Below are positions 1-10,680 of a DNA stretch of 41,620 bases, piece after piece. Source of the DNA: Comamonadaceae bacterium (GTDB taxonomy: Bacteria; Pseudomonadota; Gammaproteobacteria; Burkholderiales; Burkholderiaceae_C). Each line of letters begins with the position of its first letter. Position 1 is the first letter of the stretch. The notes beneath the pieces are model-generated. The model saw only the letters and a list, made by a program, of their open reading frames with translations, was not told the DNA's origin and made no database searches. The stretch is from positions 1-41,620 of the forward strand of contig CANFSO010000009.1 of the NCBI GenBank assembly GCA_947449895.1, given 5' to 3'. A program made the position numbers and the translations under genes.

Positions 1-2
1 AC

Positions 3-908
3 GGCCGTGTCAACGACTTGCGCCGCGCGCTGGCCGACTACGCCGGCATGCCCGACGGCTTTGACATCATGCTGGGCAATGGCTCGGACGAATTGATCTC
101 GCTGCTGTCGCTGGCCTGCAATGTGCCCGGTGCTTGCGTGCTGGCGCCCGTGCCCGGCTTTGTGATGTACGCCATGAGCGCTCAGTTGCAAGGTCTGGCT
201 TTCGTTGGCGTGCCACTCACCGCTGATTTCGAACTCGACGAAGCGGCCATGCTGGCGGCCATCGCCGAGCACAAGCCGTCCATCGTCTACTTGGCTTATC
301 CGAACAACCCGACCGCTAATTTGTGGGACGACGCGGTGATTGAAAAAATCATCACCGCCGTTGGTGAGCAAGGTGGTCTGGTCGTCATGGACGAGGCTTA
401 CCAGCCATTTTCGAGCAAGAGTTACATCGGTCGCATCAGCCGCCACAGCCATGTGCTGTTGATGCGCACGCTCAGCAAGTTTGGCTTGGCCGGTGTGCGT
501 CTGGGCTACATGATGGGGCCGAAGGCGCTGATCGCCGAGATCGACAAGGTGCGGCCGCCCTACAACATCAGCGTGCTCAATTACGAGTGCGCGCTGTTCG
601 CCTTAGAGCACCAAGAAGTCTTCGCCGCGCAGGCCGCCGATCTGGTGCAGCAACGCGAGCGTTTGCTCAAGGCGCTGCGCGCCATGCCGGGCCTGACGGT
701 CTGGAACAGCGACGCCAACATGATCCTTGTCCGTGTGCCTGGTGACGCTGACGCAGCCGGACTGGTTTTCGAGCGACTGAAGGCCGGCGGCGTGCTGGTC
801 AAAAATATTTCTAAAATGCACCCATTGCTGAGCAACTGTCTGCGCCTGACAGTTGGCACGGCCGATGAAAATACGCAACTGCTGGCCACCCTTCAAAAAG
901 CCCTATGA
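3..908 (+). CDS. hisC: Histidinol-phosphate aminotransferase, 5' end cut by the window edge
   Basis: Frame is open from base 3 ([21 protein letters not shown]...). PLP aminotransferase class I/II features ([33 protein letters not shown]). Followed by hisB with an ATGA overlap. Confidence 0.95.
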   Translation, partial: GRVNDLRRALADYAGMPDGFDIMLGNGSDELISLLSLACNVPGACVLAPVPGFVMYAMSAQLQGLAFVGVPLTADFELDEAAMLAAIAEHKPSIVYLAYPNNPTANLWDDAVIEKIITAVGEQGGLVVMDEAYQPFSSKSYIGRISRHSHVLLMRTLSKFGLAGVRLGYMMGPKALIAEIDKVRPPYNISVLNYECALFALEHQEVFAAQAADLVQQRERLLKALRAMPGLTVWNSDANMILVRVPGDADAAGLVFERLKAGGVLVKNISKMHPLLSNCLRLTVGTADENTQLLATLQKAL

Positions 909-1528
909 CCTCCACCGCTACGCCTCCAATCGCTTTCGTACCGCGCACCGCTGAAGTCACGCGCAACACGGCTGAAACCAAAATCACCGCCAAGGTAAAT
1001 CTTGATGGCAGCGGTGCGTCAAATCTCAACACCGGCATCGGTTTTTTTGACCACATGCTGGACCAGATCGCCCGCCACGGGCTGATCGACCTCGACATCC
1101 AAGCCGAAGGCGACTTGCACATTGACGGCCACCACACGGTCGAAGACGTAGGCATCACCTTGGGCCAAGCGGTGGCGCTGGCCGTCGGTGACAAAAAAGG
1201 TCTGCGTCGTTACGGCCACGCCTATGTGCCGCTGGACGAGGCTTTGAGCCGCGTGGTCATCGACTTTTCTGGCCGTCCCGGTTTGGTGATGAACGTGCCT
1301 TTCACCAGCGGCATGATCGGCACCTTTGACTCGCAACTGGCCTACGAATTTTTCCAGGGCTTTGCGAATCACGCCTTCGTCACCTTGCACATCGACAATC
1401 TGCGCGGCGACAACGCTCACCACCAAGCCGAAACGGTGTTCAAAGCCTTCGCCCGCGCCCTGCGCATGGCGCTGGAGCTAGACCCCCGCATGGCCGGTGT
1501 GATTCCTTCGACCAAGGGTTCTCTGTAA
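905..1528 (+). CDS. hisB: Imidazoleglycerol-phosphate dehydratase
   Basis: [50 protein letters not shown] motifs; his operon position. Confidence 0.97.
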   Translation: MTSTATPPIAFVPRTAEVTRNTAETKITAKVNLDGSGASNLNTGIGFFDHMLDQIARHGLIDLDIQAEGDLHIDGHHTVEDVGITLGQAVALAVGDKKGLRRYGHAYVPLDEALSRVVIDFSGRPGLVMNVPFTSGMIGTFDSQLAYEFFQGFANHAFVTLHIDNLRGDNAHHQAETVFKAFARALRMALELDPRMAGVIPSTKGSL

Positions 1529-1544
1529 CCCGCCTGATGCCGTC

Positions 1545-2237
1545 ATGACTGTTCTGAAAAAAGTAGCCGTGGTTGACTACGGCATGGGTAACTTGCGATC
1601 GGTGTCGCAGGCGGTGGCACATGTTGCCCAAGGGGCGGGTTTTGAGGTGATCGTCACCTCCCGCGCGCAAGACGTGCTGGACGCTGACCGCGTGGTGCTG
1701 CCCGGCCAAGGCGCCATGCCTGACTGCATGCGTGAGCTGGACGAGTCTGGACTGCGCCAAGCTGTGCTGCATGCGGCCGCACACAAACCTTTGTTTGGCG
1801 TCTGCGTCGGCATGCAGATGCTGCTGGACCGCAGCGAAGAAGGCCCTGCCGGAGTCGGCACGCCCGGACTCGGGCTGATCGGTGGAGAAGTCATCAAGTT
1901 TGATCTGGCTGGCCGGCTGCAGCCAGATGGCAGCCGCTTCAAAGTGCCGCAAATGGGCTGGAACCAAGTTTATCAAGGCAGCTCAGCTTTGCCGGCTGGC
2001 AGCCAGCCACGGCATGCGCTGTGGGCCGACATTCCAGACGGCGCTTATTTCTACTTTGTTCACAGTTTCTACGCCAAGCCGTCTGATGCGCGCAACACTG
2101 CAGGCGAAGCCGACTACGGTGGACGCTTCACAGCGGCGGTTGCGCGGGATAATATTTTTGCGACGCAGTTTCACCCCGAAAAGAGCGCAGATCAAGGACT
2201 GGCCCTGTACCGTAACTTTCTGCACTGGAATCCTTGA
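1545..2237 (+). CDS. hisH: Imidazole glycerol phosphate synthase glutaminase subunit
   Basis: [32 protein letters not shown] nucleophile motif, [11 protein letters not shown]. Confidence 0.97.
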   Translation: MTVLKKVAVVDYGMGNLRSVSQAVAHVAQGAGFEVIVTSRAQDVLDADRVVLPGQGAMPDCMRELDESGLRQAVLHAAAHKPLFGVCVGMQMLLDRSEEGPAGVGTPGLGLIGGEVIKFDLAGRLQPDGSRFKVPQMGWNQVYQGSSALPAGSQPRHALWADIPDGAYFYFVHSFYAKPSDARNTAGEADYGGRFTAAVARDNIFATQFHPEKSADQGLALYRNFLHWNP

Positions 2238-2275
2238 TTTTTTCAACCCTCAACAGCTTCATTCTTTAAAGCAAC

Positions 2276-3016
2276 ATGCAACTTATCCCCGCGATTGACC
2301 TGAAAGACGGTCACTGCGTTCGCCTCAAACAGGGCGACATGGACCAGTCCACCACCTTCGGCGAAGACCCTGCGGCCATGGCGCGCAGCTGGGTCGACAA
2401 AGGCGCGCGTCGCCTGCATCTGGTCGACCTGAACGGCGCCTTTGCCGGCAAGCCCAAAAACGAGGCCGCTATTCGCAAGATCTTGCTCGAAGTCGGTAGC
2501 GAGGTGGATGTGCAACTCGGCGGCGGTATTCGAGACCTAGACACCATCGAACGCTATCTGGATGCGGGTCTGCGCTACGTCATCATTGGCACGGCGGCCG
2601 TTAAAAATCCCGGTTTTCTGCAAGACGCCTGCACTGCTTTTGGCGGCCACATCATTGTGGGTTTGGACGCCAAAGATGGCAAAGTCGCCACCGACGGCTG
2701 GAGCAAACTCACCGGCCACGAAGTCATTGATCTGGCCAAGAAGTTTGAAGATTACGGCGTCGAATCCATCATTTACACCGACATTGGCCGTGACGGCATG
2801 CTCAGCGGCATCAATATCGAGGCAACCGTCAAGTTGGCGCAGGCCTTGCGGATTCCGGTCATCGCTTCGGGCGGACTCTCCAACATGGCTGATATCGATG
2901 CCTTGTGCCAAGTCGAGAGCGAGGGCGTCGAGGGCGTGATTTGCGGCCGCTCGATCTACAGCGGCGATCTTGATTTTGCGCTGGCTCAGACGCGCGCTGA
3001 TGAGCTTAACGGCTAG
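2276..3016 (+). CDS. hisA: Phosphoribosylformimino-5-aminoimidazole carboxamide ribotide isomerase
   Basis: [65 protein letters not shown]. Confidence 0.97.
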   Translation: MQLIPAIDLKDGHCVRLKQGDMDQSTTFGEDPAAMARSWVDKGARRLHLVDLNGAFAGKPKNEAAIRKILLEVGSEVDVQLGGGIRDLDTIERYLDAGLRYVIIGTAAVKNPGFLQDACTAFGGHIIVGLDAKDGKVATDGWSKLTGHEVIDLAKKFEDYGVESIIYTDIGRDGMLSGINIEATVKLAQALRIPVIASGGLSNMADIDALCQVESEGVEGVICGRSIYSGDLDFALAQTRADELNG

Positions 3017-3027
3017 TCAGTAGCCCG

Positions 3028-3807
3028 ATGCTCGCTAAAAGAATCATTCCTTGCCTAGACGTCACCGGCGGTCGGGTTGTCAAAGGCGTCAATTTTCTGG
3101 AGCTGCGCGATGCGGGTGACCCGGTGGAAATTGCGGCGCGCTATAACGACCAAGGCGCAGACGAGCTGACTTTTCTGGACATCACGGCGACCAGCGATGG
3201 CCGCGATTTGATCTTGCACATCATCGAAGCGGTGGCTTCGCAGGTCTTTATTCCTCTGACGGTGGGTGGCGGTGTGCGCACGGTGGACGATGTGCGGCGG
3301 CTGCTCAATGCCGGTGCCGACAAAACCAGTTTCAACTCGGCTGCGCTGGCCAATCCGCAGATCATTGACGACGTCTCGGCGCGCTACGGTGCGCAATGCA
3401 TCGTCGTCGCCATTGATGCCAAGCGCCGTTCTGATGCTGAAGCTTTGACGCGCGGGCCGGGTTGGGATGTCTACAGCCATGGCGGCCGGAAAAACACCGG
3501 CCTTGACGCGGTGGTCTGGGCCACTGAAATGGCGCGTCGTGGTGCCGGCGAAATTTTGCTCACCAGCATGGACCGCGACGGCACCAAGGCCGGCTTTGAC
3601 TTGGCGCTGACCCGCGCCGTCAGCGACGCCGTGAGTGTGCCGGTCATCGCCTCTGGCGGCGTTGGCAACCTCGACCATCTGGCCGATGGCATCCAGATCG
3701 GCGGCGCTGACGCCGTGCTGGCCGCGAGCATTTTTCATTACGGCGAATACACCGTGCAGCAGGCCAAGCAGCGCATGGCTGAGCGCGGCATCCCGGTTCG
3801 TCTTTGA
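3028..3807 (+). CDS. hisF: Imidazole glycerol phosphate synthase cyclase subunit
   Basis: [70 protein letters not shown]. Confidence 0.97.
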   Translation: MLAKRIIPCLDVTGGRVVKGVNFLELRDAGDPVEIAARYNDQGADELTFLDITATSDGRDLILHIIEAVASQVFIPLTVGGGVRTVDDVRRLLNAGADKTSFNSAALANPQIIDDVSARYGAQCIVVAIDAKRRSDAEALTRGPGWDVYSHGGRKNTGLDAVVWATEMARRGAGEILLTSMDRDGTKAGFDLALTRAVSDAVSVPVIASGGVGNLDHLADGIQIGGADAVLAASIFHYGEYTVQQAKQRMAERGIPVRL

Positions 3808-3836
3808 GCCCTGGCCAATCACCGACAATACCCCGT

Positions 3837-4232
3837 ATGAACTGGTTAGATGAAGTCCGATGGGACGAGCGGGGCCTGATCCCCGTGATCGCGCAAGAAG
3901 CCGCCAGCGGCGACGTGCTGATGTTTGCCTGGATGAACCGCGAGGCGTTGCAGGAAACGGCCGACTCCGGTCGGGCCGTGTACTTCAGCCGCTCACGCGC
4001 GCGGCTGTGGCGCAAGGGCGAGGAGTCCGGCCATGTGCAGACCGTGCACGACATCCGGCTGGACTGCGACAACGACGTGATTTTGTTGAAAATCACGCAA
4101 CTCGGGCAAGAAACCGGCCCGTCGATCGCTTGTCACACCGGACGTCACAGTTGCTTTTTTCACCGCTATGAAAGCGGCCAATGGGTCGCGGCAGAGCCGG
4201 TGCTCAAAGACCCGAAACACATCTACAAATAA
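3837..4232 (+). CDS. hisI: Phosphoribosyl-AMP cyclohydrolase
   Basis: [73 protein letters not shown]. Start set to the ATG at 3837 rather than the TTG at 3804 used by the ORF track. Confidence 0.95.
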   Translation: MNWLDEVRWDERGLIPVIAQEAASGDVLMFAWMNREALQETADSGRAVYFSRSRARLWRKGEESGHVQTVHDIRLDCDNDVILLKITQLGQETGPSIACHTGRHSCFFHRYESGQWVAAEPVLKDPKHIYK

Positions 4233-4249
4233 GCAAAGCGCACGTTTTC

Positions 4250-4678
4250 ATGTCCACGACAACGACCACGACCACGACCTCGACCTCGACCTCGACCTCG
4301 ACCTCGAATGACTCCCTCGCGCGCCTAGCTCAAGTGATTGAAAGCCGCAAGGTGCGCAACGGTGGCGACCCCAGTCAAAGCTACGTCGCCCGCCTGCTGC
4401 ACCAAGGCCCCGACGCTTTCTTGAAAAAAATCGGTGAAGAAGCCACCGAAACCGTCATGGCAGCCAAAGACTTGGACCACGGCGGCGCCACGCCAGAGCT
4501 GCAAGGCAAATTGATTGGCGAAGTGGCCGATCTGTGGTTTCACAGCTTGATCGCCTTAGCCCATTACGACTTGACGCCGGCCGATGTGATTGCCGAGTTG
4601 GAACGCCGCGAAGGCACCAGCGGTATTGAGGAAAAAGCCCTGCGTAAAGCGCTGCTGCGTGCCGATGCTGAGAAATAA
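4250..4678 (+). CDS. hisE: Phosphoribosyl-ATP pyrophosphatase with low-complexity T/S N-terminus
   Basis: [59 protein letters not shown] at 4250 preferred over the ORF-track start at 4181, which lies inside hisI. Confidence 0.94.
   Translation: MSTTTTTTTTSTSTSTSTSNDSLARLAQVIESRKVRNGGDPSQSYVARLLHQGPDAFLKKIGEEATETVMAAKDLDHGGATPELQGKLIGEVADLWFHSLIALAHYDLTPADVIAELERREGTSGIEEKALRKALLRADAEK
4262..4306 (+). repeat. In-frame hexanucleotide tandem repeat, (ACGACC)x3 then (TCGACC)x4 plus TCG
   Basis: Read directly from the sequence; encodes the Thr/Ser run at the HisE N-terminus. Confidence 0.95.
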
Positions 4679-4708
4679 GCCCGCCTTCAATTCACTAACA
4701 CCGCGCCT

Positions 4709-5080
4709 ATGAACTTCCCTGATCTTTCCGACAACGCTGAGAAGACATCGAGTGACCGGCTGGTCATGCAAATTCTGTACGGCCTGCACACCATGGCCTG
4801 GTTCAGCGGCGGCGTGTTCGCTGTTGTCGCGCTGATCATCAATTACCTGCGTCGCGCAGATGAAGTCACTCCCTTGTACGTCGCACATCACGATTTCATG
4901 ATCTCGACCTTTTGGTGGACGCTGGTCTGGCTGCTGCTGCTGTCGCCGCTGTGGTTGTTTTTTATTTTTCCGGGCATGCTGGCTTATGGCCTTGTTTGGC
5001 TCTGGTACCTGTACCGTTGCATCAAAGGCTGGTTGCGTTTTAATGCCGACCGGCTGCCGCAAACGGTGGCTTCCTTATGA
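4709..5080 (+). CDS. Small membrane protein, DUF4870/Tic20-like (tentative)
   Basis: 123 aa with three hydrophobic segments (MAWFSGGVFAVVALIINYL, FWWTLVWLLLLSPLWLFFIF, GLVWLWYLYRCIKGW); sits in the his operon and overlaps the next gene by ATGA. Confidence 0.75.
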   Translation: MNFPDLSDNAEKTSSDRLVMQILYGLHTMAWFSGGVFAVVALIINYLRRADEVTPLYVAHHDFMISTFWWTLVWLLLLSPLWLFFIFPGMLAYGLVWLWYLYRCIKGWLRFNADRLPQTVASL

Positions 5081-5469
5081 ACAGCACAGTCTCACACCCC
5101 CACGCACCCGGCGCAGCCGAAGAAAACTGTCTTTTCTGTAAAATCGCCGCAGGAAAAATTCCGAGTCGCAAGGTCTTTGAGGACGGCGAGTTGTTGGCGT
5201 TTCACGACATCAATCCGTGGGCGCCGGTGCACTTTCTCATCATCCCGAAAGTCCATATTGCCTCCATGGCTCAGCTCGGGCCTGAGCACGAGTCGCTGAT
5301 AGGCCGCATGATGGTACTGGCACCTCGCTTGGCGCTGGAGCAAGGTTGTAGGCCGTATCCTGACGGTGGTTATCGCATCGTCACCAACACCGGTGCTGAG
5401 GGTGGTCAAGAGGTGCAACACTTGCATATTCACGTGATGGGTGGGCCACGACCTTGGCTGCGGGGTTGA
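5077..5469 (+). CDS. hinT: Histidine triad (HIT) family protein
   Basis: CLFCKIAAGKIPS, AFHDINPWAPVHFLIIPKVHI, and the HIT motif HLHIHVMGG. Confidence 0.93.
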   Translation: MNSTVSHPHAPGAAEENCLFCKIAAGKIPSRKVFEDGELLAFHDINPWAPVHFLIIPKVHIASMAQLGPEHESLIGRMMVLAPRLALEQGCRPYPDGGYRIVTNTGAEGGQEVQHLHIHVMGGPRPWLRG

Positions 5470-5640
5470 AGGCTGCGCTCGTCTGGCATTCATCTTGCAT
5501 CAGACTCTGGTAACGGTTTAAAACACAGTGGCTGAGGTCAATGTGGCATAAGCTTTCTAGAGTGCATACAAGCGCTTTAGAATCACAACCATTCGTACAC
5601 GTCGGCCGTTGAGGTCGGCATCAAAGTTTAGGAGAAAAAC

Positions 5641-5898
5641 ATGGGTGGATTTTCCATTTGGCATTGGTTGATCGTTTTGCTGATCGTGGTCATGGTGTTT
5701 GGCACCAAGAAGCTGAGGAACATGGGCGGCGACCTCGGTGGTGCGGTCAAGGGGTTTAAAGACGGCATGAAAGAAGGCAATCAACCGGCTGCTGATGAAG
5801 CAGCGGCTTCGACGCCTCCCGCGCAGGTCACTGCTGCCACAGCGGCACCTGTTGATGACAAAAACACCATTGACGTGCAAGCACGTCAAAAACCCTGA
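5641..5898 (+). CDS. tatA: Twin-arginine translocase subunit TatA
   Basis: [45 protein letters not shown]; followed by tatB and tatC. Confidence 0.96.
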   Translation: MGGFSIWHWLIVLLIVVMVFGTKKLRNMGGDLGGAVKGFKDGMKEGNQPAADEAAASTPPAQVTAATAAPVDDKNTIDVQARQKP

Positions 5899-5955
5899 TC
5901 AGGTCCACATTGAGTTTTCAAGCCGACTGGGTGCTTTGCGCCTACGTGAACTGAC

Positions 5956-6441
5956 GTGATCGATCTCGGTATCTCCAAAATTGCGTTGATCGGTGCGGTC
6001 GCGCTCATCGTCATCGGCCCCGAAAAGCTACCGCGGCTGGCGCGCACTGTTGGCACCTTGCTGGGCAAGGCGCAGCGCTACGTGGCCGACGTCAAAAGCG
6101 AAGTCAGTCGGTCGATGGAGCTGGACGAGCTCAAGAAGATGAAAGACACGGTCGAAGGTGCTGCCCGGGATGTCGAAAGCTCGATGCAGACCAGCGCCAG
6201 CGATTTCGAAAAAACATGGGCCGAAACTACCGGCATGGCTGGTGATAACAGCTATTCCAGCGATGTACCCGGCATGATCAGTTTTCCGGAATACAAAAAT
6301 CCGCGAAAAAACTGGCGACTCAAGCAGGGCGCCACCCCGCAATGGTTCAAGGCGCGTTCTGGCGTTCGAACCAAAGCGTTGTCGGGTGCGGCCCGAGTGG
6401 CGCGTTACCGGCCGAAGACGCGCGCTATTCCCCATGTCTAG
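5956..6441 (+). CDS. tatB: Twin-arginine translocase subunit TatB
   Basis: GTG start; [33 protein letters not shown]. Confidence 0.95.
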   Translation: MIDLGISKIALIGAVALIVIGPEKLPRLARTVGTLLGKAQRYVADVKSEVSRSMELDELKKMKDTVEGAARDVESSMQTSASDFEKTWAETTGMAGDNSYSSDVPGMISFPEYKNPRKNWRLKQGATPQWFKARSGVRTKALSGAARVARYRPKTRAIPHV

Positions 6442-6471
6442 CCGAGGCTTTCCTTTTTTTGTGACCGGACT

Positions 6472-7248
6472 ATGAGCGATTCGCAAACCGACAAACCTGA
6501 CGAACTCGCAGGCACCGAACAACCTTTTGTACAGCACCTGATGGAGCTGCGCGACCGGATGATCAAGGCTGTTATTGCGATTGGTGTTGCCGCTGCCGTG
6601 CTAGCCCTGTTTCCTGGCCCGGGTGCGCTGTATGACTTGATGGCGGCGCCCCTGATTGCCAGCCTGCCCAAGGGTGCCACGCTGATCGCCACCAATGTGA
6701 TCTCGCCTTTCGTTGTGCCCATCAAAATCATGTTCATGGCGGCGTTCATGATCGCCTTGCCGGTGGTGCTGTACCAAGTCTGGGCTTTTGTAGCCCCTGG
6801 GCTTTATGCGCATGAAAAAAAGCTGGTGATGCCGCTGGTTATTTCGAGCACCTTGTTGTTTTTTATCGGCGTCGCGTTTTGCTACTACTTTGTCTTCGGG
6901 CAGGTGTTTTCTTTCATCCAAAGCTTTGCACCCAAATCCATCACCGCTGCGCCTGACATCGAGGAATACCTCAATTTTGTCATCGGAATGTTCATGGCTT
7001 TCGGATTGGCATTTGAAGTGCCAATTGCGGTGATTCTGCTGGTTCGGATGGGGATTCTCACGGTGGCCCAGTTGCGTGAGTACCGTGGTTACTTTTGGGT
7101 GTTAGCGGCGGTCGGTACGGCGCTGGTAACACCGCCTGACGCCGGTTCGATGATCATGTTGCTGGGCGTTGTGGGTGGCTTGTACGAGGTTGGTATTCTG
7201 GCCGCACAAATGTTCGTTAAACATACCAAAGCGCCCGCCGCAGAATAA
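6472..7248 (+). CDS. tatC: Twin-arginine translocase subunit TatC
   Basis: PFVQHLMELRDRMIKAV, multiple TM segments, FGLAFEVPIAVILLVRMG, LVTPPDAGSMIMLLGVV. Confidence 0.96.
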   Translation: MSDSQTDKPDELAGTEQPFVQHLMELRDRMIKAVIAIGVAAAVLALFPGPGALYDLMAAPLIASLPKGATLIATNVISPFVVPIKIMFMAAFMIALPVVLYQVWAFVAPGLYAHEKKLVMPLVISSTLLFFIGVAFCYYFVFGQVFSFIQSFAPKSITAAPDIEEYLNFVIGMFMAFGLAFEVPIAVILLVRMGILTVAQLREYRGYFWVLAAVGTALVTPPDAGSMIMLLGVVGGLYEVGILAAQMFVKHTKAPAAE

Positions 7249-7252
7249 CCCT

Positions 7253-8401
7253 TTATCGCGGCAAGGCTTGCCGTTGGCGCTTGCTTGGTGTCACTGCGAC
7301 GTCTAGGCTGAAATCGCGACGATGAACCTTCAGAACCGCACTCACCCCGGGCTTCAGAGCGGCCACCGCGCTGAGTAATTCGTTGACATTGCTAACCGGT
7401 TTGTCTGTCACTGCGGTGATCACATCGCCAGGGCGAATACCCGCAGCAGCTGCAGGGCCGTTTTGCAAGACACCCGTGATGATGACGCCACTTTTGGCCG
7501 AGATGTTGAAGGTCTGTGCCAGTTCAGCATTCAGCTCTTGGGGTTCGACGCCGATCCAGCCGCGTGTCACCTGACCGTCTCTGACAATGCTCTCCAGCAC
7601 TAGGCGTGCGGTCGACACTGGAATGGCAAAGCCGATGCCCATAGAGCCTCCTGAGCGTGAATAAATCGCCGTGTTGATGCCAAGCAAGCGGCCTTGTGTG
7701 TCGACCAGCGCACCGCCAGAATTACCCGGGTTGATGGCCGCGTCAGTTTGGATGAAATTCTCAAACACATTGATGCCAAGTTGGCTGCGGCCCAGCGCGC
7801 TGATGATGCCGCTGGTGACGGTTTGTCCAACTCCGAAGGGGTTGCCGATCGCTAGCACCTGGTCGCCAATTTCAATCGACTCGGAACTGCCCAGCACAAT
7901 GACCGGCAGCTTGTCCAGCTCAATCTTGAGGATCGCGAGGTCGGTTTCTGGATCGGTGCCGATGACTTTGGCCTTGGCTTTGCGCGCATCAATCAAAATA
8001 ACTTCGATGTCGTCTGCGCCTTCGACCACATGGTTATTGGTGAGGATGTAGCCGTTCGGGCTGACGATAACGCCACTCCCCAGTCCGACTTGTGCTTCAT
8101 TGCGCACCTGGTCACCGAAAAAGAAGCGAAACCATGGGTCTTCGGTGTTCGGTGGGCGGGCGGCCGCTTTGCTGGCAATGATGCTGACGACAGCGCCCGA
8201 GGCGGCTTTTGCAGCCGTACTGAAGCTGCCAGGTGCACCGCCTGAAATTTTCCCGGTGCTGCCTGCAGGTGCCTCAATCACGGTGAGAGCACCTAGGTTG
8301 CGGCCGTGTTGAAGCCACTCAGGTTTCAGGCTGACGAGCACAAAATAAACCGCAAGCAAGACGGTTACCAGCTGTGAAAACAAGAGCCAAGATCTGCGCA
8401 T
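7253..8401 (-). CDS. Trypsin-like S1C serine protease with one PDZ domain (HtrA/DegS-type), N-terminal membrane anchor
   Basis: LTNNHVVEGADDIEV, ETDLAILKIE, IQTDAAINPGNSGGALVD, PDZ region (GVIITGVLQNGPAAAAGIRPGDVI). Start placed at MRRSWLLFSQLVTVLLAVYFVLVSL (ATG at 8401), not at the 8638 start of the track. Confidence 0.92.
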   Translation of the reverse strand: MRRSWLLFSQLVTVLLAVYFVLVSLKPEWLQHGRNLGALTVIEAPAGSTGKISGGAPGSFSTAAKAASGAVVSIIASKAAARPPNTEDPWFRFFFGDQVRNEAQVGLGSGVIVSPNGYILTNNHVVEGADDIEVILIDARKAKAKVIGTDPETDLAILKIELDKLPVIVLGSSESIEIGDQVLAIGNPFGVGQTVTSGIISALGRSQLGINVFENFIQTDAAINPGNSGGALVDTQGRLLGINTAIYSRSGGSMGIGFAIPVSTARLVLESIVRDGQVTRGWIGVEPQELNAELAQTFNISAKSGVIITGVLQNGPAAAAGIRPGDVITAVTDKPVSNVNELLSAVAALKPGVSAVLKVHRRDFSLDVAVTPSKRQRQALPR

Positions 8402-8650
8402 GGTGGTGATTGCCAAAAAACAAAAAAGTGAAAGAAGAAGCCAGCTCAACAATCCGAGCCTGAAAGGCTGGCAGTTGATTTTGACTGATTGGCTGCGCAA
8501 TGAGTCGGGAGGTAGCGCAATAGCCATCTGAGGGTGGGCACGCAAGATGAAAGGTGCGCGATAGCCCTGATAATCCAAACATTGGCCCGGACAGGTTGAA
8601 GGATGTGAATAAATGGTATTTTTCAGCGACCTCATCAAAGGAAAAACGTC

Positions 8651-9460
8651 GTGACAGCACTCAATGATGCGATGCTGGGTGGCATCTCCAGAATTGAGCT
8701 GCTGAAAGTTTTCAACTGTTTGCTGCAGCCAGAGCGGTTCAAGGATTACGGCCCCAACGGACTGCAGGTCGAAGGTAGGGCAAGGGTACAGCGCGTTGTC
8801 TCAGGTGTGACGGCCAGTTTGGCGCTGATTGAGGCTGCGGTGGCTTGGCGAGCAGATGCGATTTTTGTCCATCACGGTCTTTTTTGGCGTGGGCAGGAAG
8901 GTTGCGTCACAGGTTGGATGAAGCAGCGGCTGGCTTTGTTGCTGGCGCATGACATCAATCTTTATGCGTATCACCTGCCGCTCGACGCGCACCCGGAGTT
9001 AGGCAATAACGCGCAGCTTGGGCGGCTGCTCGGTTTGGTTCCCTACGAAGCGCAAGCTGGTCGCTTCGGTGAGTCGGGATTGGGCTTTATGGGCTGCCGT
9101 TTGGGTGGTGAAGCGTTCGACAGCGCCGCCAATTTGGCCAGCCATATTTCAGCTGTTTTGGGACGACAGGTGGTACTTATTGATCGGGCAGTCGGACACA
9201 CTGCCCCGATTCAAAATATCGCTTGGTGTACAGGCGGTGCTCAAAGCTATTTCGAAGCGGCAATCGAGGCCGGCGCTGACGTCTTCATCACGGGCGAAAT
9301 TTCCGAGCCGCAAGCCCACTACGCGCGTGAAATGGGCGTGGCCTACATCGCCTGCGGTCACCACGCATCTGAGCGCTACGGTGCCCCAGCAGTAGCGGGT
9401 CATGTGGCGTCGCAATACGGGCTACTCCATCAGTTCATCGACATCGACAATCCAGCCTGA
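8651..9460 (+). CDS. Nif3-like dinuclear metal center hexameric protein (YbgI family)
   Basis: KDYGPNGLQVEGRARVQRVVSGVTAS, IFVHHGLFWRG, YHLPLDAHPELGNNAQLGRLLG, GADVFITGEISEPQAHYARE, ACGHHASERYG. GTG start at 8651; ATG at 8672 is an alternative. Confidence 0.92.
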   Translation: MTALNDAMLGGISRIELLKVFNCLLQPERFKDYGPNGLQVEGRARVQRVVSGVTASLALIEAAVAWRADAIFVHHGLFWRGQEGCVTGWMKQRLALLLAHDINLYAYHLPLDAHPELGNNAQLGRLLGLVPYEAQAGRFGESGLGFMGCRLGGEAFDSAANLASHISAVLGRQVVLIDRAVGHTAPIQNIAWCTGGAQSYFEAAIEAGADVFITGEISEPQAHYAREMGVAYIACGHHASERYGAPAVAGHVASQYGLLHQFIDIDNPA

Positions 9461-9474
9461 ATTGAATCAACCGA

Positions 9475-10560
9475 ATGAACTCAGAACTTCCATTCCTTGT
9501 CACCATGGGCGATGCCGCGGGCATCGGCCCCGAAATCATTGCAAAGGCTTTTTTAGAAGCGCCCGAAGACGTGACCGGTTGTGTCGTGGTGGGCGACGTG
9601 GCGGTGATGCGCCGGGCCGCGCAGTTGGCCGCTACTTGGGGTCATAAAAAGGCCGAGTTTTGTGGCGATAAAAAATTCAAAGGAACCGCATTGGCGGTTG
9701 CCGAACTGGCCAGTCTGGCCGATGTCAGGTGCGTCCCGCCGCATTGCATAGGCGTGTGGCAGGGCTGCACACTGGCGGCGCTGCCGAAATACGGCCAAAT
9801 AAGCCCTGAGTCTGGTCAGGCTGCGGCCGAGTGCATCGTGGCCGCCGCGCGTGCCGTGCTGTCGGGTCAGGCGCGCGGCATGGTCACCGCGCCGATTCAC
9901 AAAGAAGCGCTGGCCGCAGCAGGGGGTGAGTTTGCGTGCTTTCCGGGGCACACCGAAATGCTTCAAGCGCAAGCCGCTGCTTTTCTCGGCAAGCCTGTCG
10001 CCGACATGCCGGTGCGCATGATGCTCGCCAATCCCGAGCTGAAAACTGTGCTGGTCAGCATTCATCTGTCCCTGCGTGAGGCGATCTCGGCGGTGCGTTT
10101 TGAGACAGTCCTTGAAACATTGCAGATCACGCACACGGCGTTGAGCCAGGTTCTGGGCCGCGCGCCGAAGATTGGTGTCGCCGGCCTGAATCCACACGCC
10201 GGCGAGGGCGGTCTTTTTGGGCGTGAAGAAATAGAGATCATTGCGCCCGCCATCGCTGCGGCACGCGCCGTCGGCATCCAGGCCAGCGGGCCGTTCGCAC
10301 CTGACACGGTGTTCATGCGTGCACGTACAAAAGAAGGGCAGGCGGGCGAGTTCGATGTGGTGCTGGCGATGTATCACGACCAAGGACTGATCCCAGTGAA
10401 ATACATGGGCGTTGAGCAAGGCGTTAACGTCACGCTGGGTTTGCCGCTGCTGCGCACCAGCCCCGACCATGGGACGGCTTTTGACATCGCAGGCACGGGT
10501 CAAGCGGATGCCGCCAGTTTGCTGGCAGCGATCCGCATGGCACGTGCCATGGCCCAGTGA
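9475..10560 (+). CDS. pdxA: 4-hydroxythreonine-4-phosphate dehydrogenase
   Basis: VTMGDAAGIGPEIIAKAF, VTAPIHKEAL, GHTEML, GLNPHAGEGGLFGREE, YHDQGLIPVKYMG, RTSPDHGTAFDIAGTG. Confidence 0.97.
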   Translation: MNSELPFLVTMGDAAGIGPEIIAKAFLEAPEDVTGCVVVGDVAVMRRAAQLAATWGHKKAEFCGDKKFKGTALAVAELASLADVRCVPPHCIGVWQGCTLAALPKYGQISPESGQAAAECIVAAARAVLSGQARGMVTAPIHKEALAAAGGEFACFPGHTEMLQAQAAAFLGKPVADMPVRMMLANPELKTVLVSIHLSLREAISAVRFETVLETLQITHTALSQVLGRAPKIGVAGLNPHAGEGGLFGREEIEIIAPAIAAARAVGIQASGPFAPDTVFMRARTKEGQAGEFDVVLAMYHDQGLIPVKYMGVEQGVNVTLGLPLLRTSPDHGTAFDIAGTGQADAASLLAAIRMARAMAQ

Positions 10561-10680
10561 GTCCTGGGTCGCCACAGATGAGACATTTGTTCACGGGGCT
10601 TAAAGTCACGTTCGCTGCTCCGCTACAATGCCGGGTTGATCACAATAAGCCTTTTTCAAGCGAGTTCTTGAAGGAATCTC

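Noticed and set aside
3055-3828. 257-aa minus-strand ORF antisense to hisF
   Set aside because: Shadow ORF fully covered by hisF.
8402-8638. 79-residue N-terminal extension of the HtrA-like ORF, including an extra hydrophobic stretch
   Set aside because: The MRRSWLLFSQLVTVLLAVYFVLVSL start at 8401 gives a normal membrane-anchored protease; the extension occupies the divergent promoter region before the Nif3 gene.
9553-10575. 340-aa minus-strand ORF antisense to pdxA
   Set aside because: Shadow ORF; composition is His/Arg/Gln-rich and pdxA motifs are complete on the plus strand.
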